NCBI GenBank assembly: GCA_022827025.1
Contig: JAJDTT010000246.1
Span: 1 to 48,525 of the forward strand
Reading direction: 5' to 3'
Length of the DNA stretch: 48,525 bases
Source of the DNA: Acidobacteriota bacterium
GTDB taxonomy: Bacteria > Acidobacteriota > UBA6911 > RPQK01 > JAJDTT01
Part shown: piece by piece, positions 16,421-24,637 of the stretch
Numbering within the stretch: the first letter of the stretch is position 1
How the letters are laid out: each line of letters starts with the position of its first letter
Notes under the pieces: model-generated
Databases searched by the model: none
What the model was told of the DNA's origin: nothing
What the model saw: only the letters and a program-made list of their open reading frames with translations
Program-made: the position numbers and the translations under genes

Positions 16421-17683
16421 TTACCCGGTGGGCGCGAAAATTGTCAGGACGAGTTCCGTCTCGCCGATCAATCGATACTCAGGCGTTCTTCCGGAAAGCC
16501 GTTCGCTGTAGTCCAGGATGATCCTCACGCCCTCTCCCCGCTTGTCCATGAAAGTGACACGATCGGTGCGTAATTCCGGACCATCGGCCGGGACAGGACA
16601 CTTGGCGAGCAGACTTGTTATCACGTCATTCCGGGACGACTGCAGATGCACGAGGCTCTCCACGGTCATCGTGTTCGGAATGCCGCCCGGCGAGTAGAGC
16701 TCCAGCCGGTCGCCAAAAACGCGCAGCCGGATCTTGGACCCATGGAGTGAATAGTCCCGGTGCGCGACGGAATTCACAATGGCCTCGAAGACGGCCGTCA
16801 GGTCGAATTGGGGTCGGTCCCTGCGCCCCTGGTACTTGAAGGCGGCCGTCTTCATGTTCTTCGAGACGAAGTGACACGCGTTCGCGATTTGAACGTCCAA
16901 CGGCCCTGAAATATCGGCGGCGTCCAGTTGATATGGATCGCCGAACGCTTCCGGCCGGATCTGGTTCCCTCGGTAGGCAACGGCCTGAATGTAGGCGTTG
17001 GGAATCCAACGGCGCGGATCGTCGGTTGCCATCAGCACGCCAGCAACGGTGGGCCTCAGTGTGCCAAGTTCATCAGGACGCGCCATACGCAGTTTGGAAA
17101 GCAGACCGTCACGAGCATCCCCGGTTCGAGGCGTCTGAAATCGCTTCCAGAGATCGGGAGATATGTCGTCCAATTTGGCGCCGGGAACGGTCTGCTCATC
17201 GAACCGAATGATTCCGGTCTGGCTGCGATGCTGAAACAATCGAGCGAGATACTGGGGAGACATCGACCTCTTGGCATCGCCGACTCGTTGCAAATACCCG
17301 CCGGGGCTCTTATGTACGAATAGGCTGCGCTGTACATCGACCTTGACGACGGCAAGTTCCTCACCTGTGGTCGCCGGCAACCACAGCGAGTCGATCACGG
17401 GACTCAGCGGTGGGTCGATCGAATCCATGCAGACCTCGCGCGCGAAGCGCACCACTGTATCGAGACGATCCACGGGAACGCCCACAATTTCGCGCAGCCT
17501 GTCTTCAACCCCAAGAAGGCAAACGCCGCCGCGGCTGTTGGCAAAAGCCGCCAGTTCGTCGGCCAACTCGTCACGGCCCGGTCCCCGGACCTTTCTGCCG
17601 GAAAAGCGCACTTCCTTGAGTTCCAGAAATGTGGCCTCGCCCAGGCGAATCTTGTCCAACAACTCTTTCCGGCTGTCAAACAT
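16421..17683 (-). CDS. AlbA_2 (Schlafen-like) / HATPase_c_4 protein, first copy
   Basis: A 420-residue protein from the ATG at 17681-17683, which overlaps the trlF stop by 8 bases; an in-frame start further upstream would lie deeper inside trlF and is less likely. The N-terminal AlbA_2 domain shows ATFLELKEVRF, DELADELAAFANSRGGVCLLGVED and a VDRLDTVVRF segment. The C-terminal HATPase_c_4 part shows FEAIVNSVAHRDYSLHG (about 305-321), RLELYSPGGIPNTMTVESL and DKRGEGVRIIL. It shares architecture with the next gene but few identical stretches beyond the motifs. The role inside BREX is unknown; nuclease, nucleotide-binding sensor or regulator are all possible. Confidence 0.87.
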   Translation of the reverse strand: MFDSRKELLDKIRLGEATFLELKEVRFSGRKVRGPGRDELADELAAFANSRGGVCLLGVEDRLREIVGVPVDRLDTVVRFAREVCMDSIDPPLSPVIDSLWLPATTGEELAVVKVDVQRSLFVHKSPGGYLQRVGDAKRSMSPQYLARLFQHRSQTGIIRFDEQTVPGAKLDDISPDLWKRFQTPRTGDARDGLLSKLRMARPDELGTLRPTVAGVLMATDDPRRWIPNAYIQAVAYRGNQIRPEAFGDPYQLDAADISGPLDVQIANACHFVSKNMKTAAFKYQGRRDRPQFDLTAVFEAIVNSVAHRDYSLHGSKIRLRVFGDRLELYSPGGIPNTMTVESLVHLQSSRNDVITSLLAKCPVPADGPELRTDRVTFMDKRGEGVRIILDYSERLSGRTPEYRLIGETELVLTIFAPTG

Positions 17684-20537
17684 GTGTAGGCTCCGGTCCC
17701 AGCCGCCGATAGCGGCGCTCAAACGCCTCGCGTCCGCCTTCCATCACTCGGCAGACTTCCTCTCGCATGGATTCCTTCTGTAAAGAGCCCGACTGCGCCA
17801 CGATGCACTGTCCCGCCCGAAAATCGAGCGCATGCAGCATCTCCGCATCCCCGTTCACGACGATGTTGGGGTTGTGCGTCACGACGATAATCTGGCGTCT
17901 CAGCTTGTTCTCTCGAATCTGGCGCACGACCAGATCGTAGATCAGATGATTGTCCAGGTCGTCCTCCGGCTGATCCAGAACCAGCGGTTCGTTGCCATGT
18001 GCGAGCAGGAAGGCCAGCATGGCTGCCGACCGCTGGCCTGCCGAAGCCTGGGTAATGTGCCGGAAGTCCGTGCCGTCTCCGCGACGACTGTATTCCACAT
18101 ACAACCCGTCCTCGGGAAACCAGGTCATCAGCTTGTCGAGAAACTCTGGATTCTTGCTGAATTCGTTCTTGAGATAGTTGTTGAAGTGACCGCCGAAAGG
18201 ACGCGCACCGGCACAGGCGGCAGCAAGAGCCTTCTTGAGAAGATCGATGCGTTTCTCGAACTCGTGACGTCGTTCTTCCGGAATCTCCGGCAAGTTTTCC
18301 AGCAGTTCCGCCACGATTCCCGTTTTCGGGTGCTCATCCTCGATAACAAGGATGTCGCCTTGGAAACGACCGTCGAAAACGCCTAGCACCTCGCGTAAGG
18401 ATCGTTCGATGATTCGGTGCTCGTCGCCATATGTTCTGCTACGAATGCGAACAAAAGTGTTCTGCGCCAACATATCCTCCAGAAAGTGGTCGCGGGTTCT
18501 GCTCACTTCGCGGCGAGCTTCAAGAACTTCATGACGCCTCGACTGTGCCTGCCCAAACAATCGATCACGCTCCTTCCGCATCGATTCCAGTCGTTCCAAC
18601 TCGCTGTCAAGCCGTTGCCGGTCTTGCACCAATCGACCGTATTCACTCGGGTCGGACACGCCTTCGGACTGTAGCGTATCGATCAGACGCCGATAGTCGA
18701 CGACAGCTTGCTCGACGGCCTTTTGCCACCCACTTGCAACCAATGCTTTGCGCTGCGTCTCAACGACATCCCGGAGTTGCTGTGCGTTCTTGCGCAGGTT
18801 CGCGGCTGCGGCGCGCACGGCGGTGGACAATGCGTCCATGATCCCCGTCACTTCACGATCTTCATCTGATTCGGTGACGAACAGTCCTGCGGGCAGGTCT
18901 TCAGGTTGCAGATGTTCAACTGCAGCTTCGATCCGTTCGGAGGCCACCTCGGCTGCACGGAACTGCCGATCCGCTTCTCTTCGCTGAAGGCTCCGCAGTC
19001 GATAGGCTTTGAGGATTTCGGTATGCCCTGATTCCTCAAAGCGCTTCAACTTACGCCCGATGTCCTGTCGCTGGACAATGATGTGGTCACGATTGCCCAG
19101 TTTGCTGTCGAGTTCCCGAATCCGGGCTCCTGACGCGTAATATGCGTTCCTCGCTTCATTCAGTTTTTCTTGGCGCGCCTTGACTCCTGCTGCATCGTCG
19201 ATGACTTGTAGCAACGCTTGCTGATTTTCACCTGCGAGTGCCGCGATTTGCCCCTGGCTGAAAATGCGTATGGGAAAGCGTTCAGGTGTGATTGCCTGAA
19301 TTGAGGACATTTTCCAGCCGCTCTTACCGTTGTCCTCCTCGACACGCAGATGGTCTTTACGGAATCGCCCTTTTCCGTACCGCCAACGCAGGCGATACCG
19401 AACGTCATCACGCATCATGGTCAGGTTGATCTCGGTTGTCGTGGACAGCCCGCCCGTCTCTACACGGTCGGTTGGCGTCCGATTGAATCGCTCGAAGGTC
19501 AAACGCGGCTCACTTGTTTCGTCAAAGCTCGCTAGTTCGTTCTCACGCTTCGCCGCCAGCCGTATTGCGTGGACAACGGTGGACTTTCCCGTGCCGCGCC
19601 CCCCTACGAGCGCATTGAGCCATGGGCTGAACGGGAGCCGGGCTGCTTCTCCGTTACCCATGTATCGCGCCTCTTCGATTTCCACCGTCTCGACGAATCG
19701 GCTCGGCAACTGAAAGGGATCGAAAGTTTCCGGATCATCGCTACGCCGGATCGAGAAGCCCTCTCCGTCCATCAGGGCCAGACGTAGACCTTCGAGAGAC
19801 GGCTTCTCCATCTTTACCCATGTATAGCGGGATCCCGGTGGATTTTCGCCTTGGAAACTGTGACAATCCGATCCCAAGACCTCCGACCATAAGAGTTTTG
19901 CTTCTTCGTACAGCGCAGGTTTTGGCTTGGATCGGTCAATTACTTCCATCGAGATAATATTTGGGCTTTTGAAGATCTGGCGAAGTGTATTGGAATCCAA
20001 CGCTGCGCGTCTGGACGTATTGTCTCTCAATCGAAGTACACCCTTGTCGGCGTCCGTGTGGGCGGGAATGGGAATGCCGCCAGCCCGCACGACAGCTTCC
20101 AGTACTTCGACAGCCGATTTTCGTGTCACACTGTCGCTGTCGCCCCTGACTCCATCATATTCGACTGCACCAATAAGCGTGTCGATATCAGACGTGGTTG
20201 TGTTTGTGTCGAATAGTGCCAACAGATGGAAACCCCCGTTGACGGATATCTCGACTCCCGGAAAGAGATGCAATTCTCGAAACCCCGTCTCATTGTCCTG
20301 TTGCATGCACCCATACGCAGCTTTGAGCTGGTCGATCCAAGCGCCGCTGTTGTGATCGGTTATTGCAATACAATCAATTTCAGCATTCATGAAGTGCTGT
20401 AACCATTGCTTCGGGGTCAACTCATTGTTGCTTCTGCGCCAATATGTGTCTCGAGACGCGGGTGTATGCGTGTGGAAGTCAAACTTCCACCACCGGGCTC
20501 CCGGGTATCGCCAATGTTGGCTTTGATCAGATGTCAT
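17676..20537 (-). CDS. trlF: TrlF-type PHP phosphoesterase / SMC-like ATPase fusion
   Basis: A 953-residue protein. The N-terminal PHP domain carries the expected metal ligands: FHTHTP (H22, H24), AITDHNSG (D61, H62), PGVEISVNGGFH, IPAHTDADKG (H160) and GSDCHSFQG (D224, H226). It is fused to an ABC/SMC-like ATPase: Walker A GGRGTGKST (312-320), a long charged coiled-coil region (about 440-700), the signature ASAGQRS (831-837), Walker B LVLDQPEDD (852-860) and a switch HNP after VVTH. The ligands look intact, so both phosphoesterase and ATPase activities are plausible. Relatives are annotated as TrlF-family AAA-like ATPases. It is preceded by GAGG about 7 bases before the ATG and by the only sizeable gap (143 bases) in this part of the operon. 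Confidence 0.88.
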   Translation of the reverse strand: MTSDQSQHWRYPGARWWKFDFHTHTPASRDTYWRRSNNELTPKQWLQHFMNAEIDCIAITDHNSGAWIDQLKAAYGCMQQDNETGFRELHLFPGVEISVNGGFHLLALFDTNTTTSDIDTLIGAVEYDGVRGDSDSVTRKSAVEVLEAVVRAGGIPIPAHTDADKGVLRLRDNTSRRAALDSNTLRQIFKSPNIISMEVIDRSKPKPALYEEAKLLWSEVLGSDCHSFQGENPPGSRYTWVKMEKPSLEGLRLALMDGEGFSIRRSDDPETFDPFQLPSRFVETVEIEEARYMGNGEAARLPFSPWLNALVGGRGTGKSTVVHAIRLAAKRENELASFDETSEPRLTFERFNRTPTDRVETGGLSTTTEINLTMMRDDVRYRLRWRYGKGRFRKDHLRVEEDNGKSGWKMSSIQAITPERFPIRIFSQGQIAALAGENQQALLQVIDDAAGVKARQEKLNEARNAYYASGARIRELDSKLGNRDHIIVQRQDIGRKLKRFEESGHTEILKAYRLRSLQRREADRQFRAAEVASERIEAAVEHLQPEDLPAGLFVTESDEDREVTGIMDALSTAVRAAAANLRKNAQQLRDVVETQRKALVASGWQKAVEQAVVDYRRLIDTLQSEGVSDPSEYGRLVQDRQRLDSELERLESMRKERDRLFGQAQSRRHEVLEARREVSRTRDHFLEDMLAQNTFVRIRSRTYGDEHRIIERSLREVLGVFDGRFQGDILVIEDEHPKTGIVAELLENLPEIPEERRHEFEKRIDLLKKALAAACAGARPFGGHFNNYLKNEFSKNPEFLDKLMTWFPEDGLYVEYSRRGDGTDFRHITQASAGQRSAAMLAFLLAHGNEPLVLDQPEDDLDNHLIYDLVVRQIRENKLRRQIIVVTHNPNIVVNGDAEMLHALDFRAGQCIVAQSGSLQKESMREEVCRVMEGGREAFERRYRRLGPEPTHV

Positions 20538-20680
20538 GATTGTGCCTCAATTCGTGGCTGCTCCGTTCGTTGTCTCTCATCCAGAATATGCATACCACTG
20601 AACCTCTTGGTCTTGTACGGCTCTTGTCAGTCATGTTCGAGTTTGGCGCGGAAAGACGCCCAGCACTTCCTCTTCGCTCC
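20538..20680. other. Only large internal gap of the BREX operon
   Basis: These 143 bases separate the YgiT-like gene from trlF on the minus strand. I see no coding ORF. A secondary promoter for trlF and the downstream genes could sit here, but no clear -35/-10 pair is visible. Confidence 0.35.
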
Positions 20681-20908
20681 TCATCTCGCTTGTTTTGCCG
20701 TTTCTACCGAAAGTTGTCGTGTCTGGTCGTCGAGACTGCGGATCGCCTTCTGGATGGCGACCACCTCTCGTTCCACGAAACAAGGTTCGCCGCACTGGTC
20801 GCAGACCCACGCGGGGACGCTGTCGAGCGCCAAATGGTAACTGTTCCGAATGACGTGGAAGGGCGCCGTCGAGCGTTGCATTTCTCCGCGGCAGTGGATG
20901 CAGTTCAT
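20681..20908 (-). CDS. YgiT/MqsA-type zinc-finger protein
   Basis: A 75-residue protein from the ATG at 20906-20908, which has an AGGAG site about 6 bases upstream. Two CxxC knuckles (CIHC at 3-6 and CDQC at 36-39) mark the N-terminal zinc domain of MqsA/YgiT-type antitoxins. The C-terminal part (VVAIQKAIRSLDDQTRQ) is a short helix rather than a complete Xre-type DNA-binding domain. Such proteins are usually paired with a DUF4258/MqsR-like toxin, but none is recognisable here. The preceding 38-residue ORF overlaps its start by 4 bases and is the only candidate partner. It could be a remnant or a BREX accessory regulator. Confidence 0.7.
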   Translation of the reverse strand: MNCIHCRGEMQRSTAPFHVIRNSYHLALDSVPAWVCDQCGEPCFVEREVVAIQKAIRSLDDQTRQLSVETAKQAR

Positions 20909-21021
20909 GACTTTCTCCTCGTCCTCAGGTCTTGCTCCGATTCTTTTCGCGAAGGAAGATTCGCTGTGATGACGGCGAGAAAGTCTGGCAGATCGACTTC
21001 GGTGAAAAACGGAATTCTCAC
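20905..21021 (-). CDS. Possible 38-residue small protein between pglX and the YgiT-like gene
   Basis: A GTG at 21019-21021 overlaps the pglX stop as GTGA, and the ORF's own TGA overlaps the next ATG as ATGA. The protein begins VRIPFFTEVDLPDFLAVIT and ends in a basic tail. The double 4-base overlap is the same coupling seen at other junctions of this operon and is the main support. I recognise no family. It may instead be chance, or a linker that only aids translational coupling. Confidence 0.33.
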   Translation of the reverse strand: MRIPFFTEVDLPDFLAVITANLPSRKESEQDLRTRRKS

Positions 21022-24000
21022 GAGATCGCCGCCTCGGCCACCCTTCGCGCCCGTGCGGTCGTCTTGGCGGCATTCGTGTAGTGCAGGTCATTCCAGCGGT
21101 TGCCGTCGAAGTCACCGCGGCCCTTGAAGTCGGTTCGCTCGGTGCACGTGCCGTCGCCGGGACAGTTCCAGAACCAGGGGAACGATTCCTTTTCGCGGAA
21201 TGGTTCCTTGCCGCGATCCTTTCGCCAGTGGATGTTCGGCTTGGTGCGCAGGATGCCGGCGCCCTTCCTCCCGCCGGGAAGGTCTTCGGACATGAACGGG
21301 CGGATGTTGAGGCGCACGCCGTCGTTGATGTCCGGCTCCCAGCCGATGGACTGTTGGTCGACGGATTTCCAGCGGACGAAGATGTCGAAGGGCGGATCGC
21401 CGTCGAGAATGGAAACAAGCCGTTTTTGCAGTTCCAGTGCTGCGACCAGTCGGCCTTCCGCGCCGCCTTCGCCACGTTTCACGCCGTCCCGCTGCCGGTT
21501 GATCCAGTCGCCGAGATAGCTGTAGGTGAGGGACGCCAGGCATCGGCGGCCCTTACCGTCATCCTCGGCCAGATTGTGGTAGTTGACCAGCGCATGGAAA
21601 CCGTCGCGTCGGCGACCGTCCCAGACATGCCAGATGAAGGGGCGCTGGCGGAACAGCTTGCAATGCTGGATGAAGAAACGGTCGCGGAGCCATGCGTCAA
21701 GGTTTGGACTGCCTGCTGCGGAAAGCAGTGTGCCGAGCACGGCGTCATTCCATGAATCTCCGTAGGAGGTTGACAGCAATCGGAGCAGTCGTTCCCACGC
21801 GGGTGACTCTCCTCGTACCGATGGGACGCAGACGATACCATCCTTGTCCGCGCAGGTAGCCAGAGCAGAGCAACGCCGGACCCATTCGCGTTGCTCTGCG
21901 GCCAACTCCATATTGGCATCCTGCTCCGCGGGCCAATGGTAGCCCAGTAGCCGAGCGACGGCGATCTGCAACACTGTGGGGTCTGTGCGAATCGGACCCT
22001 GCGCGGTTCGTTTCTCCGTCTCGTCCCAGACCACCGACCCGCAGGGGTGACCGTGGAAGATCCACTGTGTGGGGTCATCGGAATAGGGGCAGGGGAGTCC
22101 GTTGGGGTATTTTTCTCTGGCGACTCCCGTCCAATGGTCGAGATCTAGAGGAACCTGAGCGACTAAACCGCGCGTTACATTAAGCTTCTGGTTGATTTTT
22201 CGCAAGTAGCTGGAAAACTGTCCTGACTCAACAAACGTGAAGATCGCTGGTCCATCCTCCGGATCCTTGGGAATGATTGTATATGTATTGTCGTCATAGA
22301 AATTTCCAACGTATATGGCCGACAGTAAACGACTCATTTTGGAGAATATGACTCCACTCTTACCCCAGGCAGCACTTCCCCTAATGCCGAATTCGACGAT
22401 CGTTTGGCGCTCAATTTCTCGTTGGCTAAAGCATATCTTTGCCTTGCCTGAATAATGAGATTCTACGGTCGGCGAGGACTCCATCAGCCTCCAGAGCGCT
22501 TGATTGACACTAAAAATTTCCCAAAAGGCTCTCGTTACTCGAACCGTTTGTCCAGGCTTTGAACCATAGTTCACGTTGGCGAATTGATTGATGGCAGGGA
22601 AGCGTTCTACGTTACTGCAAACTACCGCCGAGCCTGGATTGCGAAGTTGATCCGCTTGTTTCACGCCCACGATTGCCATATCACGCAACTGTGTGGCTTT
22701 TTCGCCGGCGGTTCGGAATTCCGAGACATCAAGACAATGTATTGTACCGGTGACCCCTGTTTCGTTAAGCAGTGCGTTAGGATGCCGGATGGATTTACCG
22801 TGAGTCACGTTGATCAGGATGGCTTTGACTACCTCACCACTAATGGTTTCGAAAGCTCCCGGACCAAGGCGAGCCAGCAAGTGCCAAGCCTCAGTCTTCA
22901 GCAACCGCTCACGAAGCATTCGATAACTGGTGAGAAACAGCCAGTTCTGCGGCAGCACGAGACCTGCTGCTCCGCCTTCGGTGCAAAGTTCTAAACAGCG
23001 TTCCAGGAATACCGTGGCAAGGTCGTTCTTTGCGTTGGGTTGGCGTTGCGCGCAGTAAGCTCTCAGCGTTTCATTCTGCTTGTCACGTCCGAGATAGGGC
23101 ACATTCGTGATCACCCAGTGGTATCTCTGGAACAACAACTCCGCTGCCTGGGCCATTCCCTGTGCAGCTACGGCGCGCTCGGCCTGCTCGTCGTTTGTTA
23201 ATTCGTATTTCAACGTCGCCGCCAGCAGTGACCTAACCGACTCAAAGTCGCTCTCGAAGAGGTTGGGCCTCACTGCATGCGGGTTGATAAGCGAGCCCAG
23301 TATTGGTGCCTGGGCGAACAGCTCGTAGAGTGTGTCGAGACTATTACGGAGTGGCACCGAGAGCAGCGAATCGCGGAGAGCGAGCAGGTTTCGCCTCGCG
23401 GGCATCCCGCCGACGGCTGCAGCGGGCTTCGCCAATGTGAGCCACTGTTCCTTTGTCGCGTTGGGAGCCAAACCCGAGCACGCCAAATTCAACTCCGGCA
23501 GGGGCCGAAAACCTCCCGCGCCGGGGTATGTCCAAGCGGCGAGAGCGAGTGAAAAAGCGGCAAGCTCGACGCAGCGTGGGTCCAATTCCAGTCCGTGCAG
23601 GTTCTCCTGTAACACCGCATCCACGGCTGCTTGTGGGGTGAGGTCCTCAAGTTCCATGCGCATGGGAACCAGCATAGAAAAGGCGGCGACTAGGAAGTGC
23701 CCGGAACCGCAACAGGGATCGAGGATTCTCAGTTCTCCCAGGTCTTCCGGCCAACCGTCAAAACTGCGGGATGCGAAGTGCCAACGAGCCGTCCCTCGGG
23801 TGTCTTCGTATCGCACGAATCGCAGGTAATCGAGCGGAACACCGGGAACCGCCGCTTTGTGACGCAATTCGATTTCAGAGCCGGCTGCTCTCAGGTCCGA
23901 GTCGCGCAGTCGGCGGGCGGCCCACCACGCTCCAAGTCCATTGTCGAGCAGAAAACTCACCATGTAAGGCTCAGTGAACAACTGCGTCACTGCAGACAGT

Positions 24001-24623
24001 TCATCCGCCCCGATCTTGATCCCGGAGCGGTTCACCTCGTTCTTCTTCTCGGACTGCCAGAACTGGTAGACCCAGCCCATGGAATCGGTCGATGCAAATA
24101 CCTCGGTCGGCAGCGAGTCGACTAGCCGCTCTAATGCCTGTCGGATTTCCGGAGTAAGCTTGACCTTGAGAGCGGGGGCGTCGGGACGAAAGATGCGAGG
24201 CAGCATCCGTTCAGCAAAGCTCCCGGCGAGCGTCCAGCGATCCTGCTCCCGCTCGCGAGCCAACTCGTCACACTCATCCAGCGAAATGGCAACACCCGAT
24301 TCCGGCTCGATGAGAAGCTGGTTCTCGGCCAGGAAACGCGCGAACAACATCCGGTGCCAGTGTTCGTAAGCCACTTCGTGGGAGAGGCGCCTGATCTCCT
24401 GAGCACCGGTCCTCGGATCACGCCGGTCTCCGAGTTGGCGTCCATGAGCACGGAGCCGACGCCTAAGAACGCGCTCAGCCGATGACATTGAACGATGTGG
24501 CTTATGATTGTCTACGGTGAGCATACGGATCGCCTGACGCGCGCCTTCTTCGCCTACCAGACGAGCCTTTTGTACGGTCTTGGCGAGCTGATTGCGCAAA
24601 GCATTCGACAAATACCTGCTCAA
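21018..24623 (-). CDS. pglX: BREX adenine-specific DNA methyltransferase PglX
   Basis: A 1201-residue protein, the usual length for PglX. It starts with TTG at 24621-24623; a GAGGTG sits about 4 bases upstream and the SIR2 stop is 14 bases away. Motif I is ILDPCCGSGHF (300-310) and the catalytic motif IV is NVPY (507-510), a variant of NPPY seen in Eco57I-like enzymes. The region after about residue 650 should hold target recognition. There the DNA (about 22140-22600) is clearly AT-richer than the rest of the gene. In BREX this enzyme methylates a non-palindromic adenine site on the host genome. No restriction nuclease domain is visible. Its stop overlaps the following small ORF. Confidence 0.92.
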   Translation of the reverse strand: MSRYLSNALRNQLAKTVQKARLVGEEGARQAIRMLTVDNHKPHRSMSSAERVLRRRLRAHGRQLGDRRDPRTGAQEIRRLSHEVAYEHWHRMLFARFLAENQLLIEPESGVAISLDECDELAREREQDRWTLAGSFAERMLPRIFRPDAPALKVKLTPEIRQALERLVDSLPTEVFASTDSMGWVYQFWQSEKKNEVNRSGIKIGADELSAVTQLFTEPYMVSFLLDNGLGAWWAARRLRDSDLRAAGSEIELRHKAAVPGVPLDYLRFVRYEDTRGTARWHFASRSFDGWPEDLGELRILDPCCGSGHFLVAAFSMLVPMRMELEDLTPQAAVDAVLQENLHGLELDPRCVELAAFSLALAAWTYPGAGGFRPLPELNLACSGLAPNATKEQWLTLAKPAAAVGGMPARRNLLALRDSLLSVPLRNSLDTLYELFAQAPILGSLINPHAVRPNLFESDFESVRSLLAATLKYELTNDEQAERAVAAQGMAQAAELLFQRYHWVITNVPYLGRDKQNETLRAYCAQRQPNAKNDLATVFLERCLELCTEGGAAGLVLPQNWLFLTSYRMLRERLLKTEAWHLLARLGPGAFETISGEVVKAILINVTHGKSIRHPNALLNETGVTGTIHCLDVSEFRTAGEKATQLRDMAIVGVKQADQLRNPGSAVVCSNVERFPAINQFANVNYGSKPGQTVRVTRAFWEIFSVNQALWRLMESSPTVESHYSGKAKICFSQREIERQTIVEFGIRGSAAWGKSGVIFSKMSRLLSAIYVGNFYDDNTYTIIPKDPEDGPAIFTFVESGQFSSYLRKINQKLNVTRGLVAQVPLDLDHWTGVAREKYPNGLPCPYSDDPTQWIFHGHPCGSVVWDETEKRTAQGPIRTDPTVLQIAVARLLGYHWPAEQDANMELAAEQREWVRRCSALATCADKDGIVCVPSVRGESPAWERLLRLLSTSYGDSWNDAVLGTLLSAAGSPNLDAWLRDRFFIQHCKLFRQRPFIWHVWDGRRRDGFHALVNYHNLAEDDGKGRRCLASLTYSYLGDWINRQRDGVKRGEGGAEGRLVAALELQKRLVSILDGDPPFDIFVRWKSVDQQSIGWEPDINDGVRLNIRPFMSEDLPGGRKGAGILRTKPNIHWRKDRGKEPFREKESFPWFWNCPGDGTCTERTDFKGRGDFDGNRWNDLHYTNAAKTTARARRVAEAAIS

Positions 24624-24637
24624 AAGACACCTCAGCC

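Noticed and set aside
15173-17683. RecG helicases for the two AlbA_2 genes
   Set aside because: They lack helicase motifs; the similarity comes only from the HATPase_c_4 domain, which is often labelled 'RecG C-terminal'.
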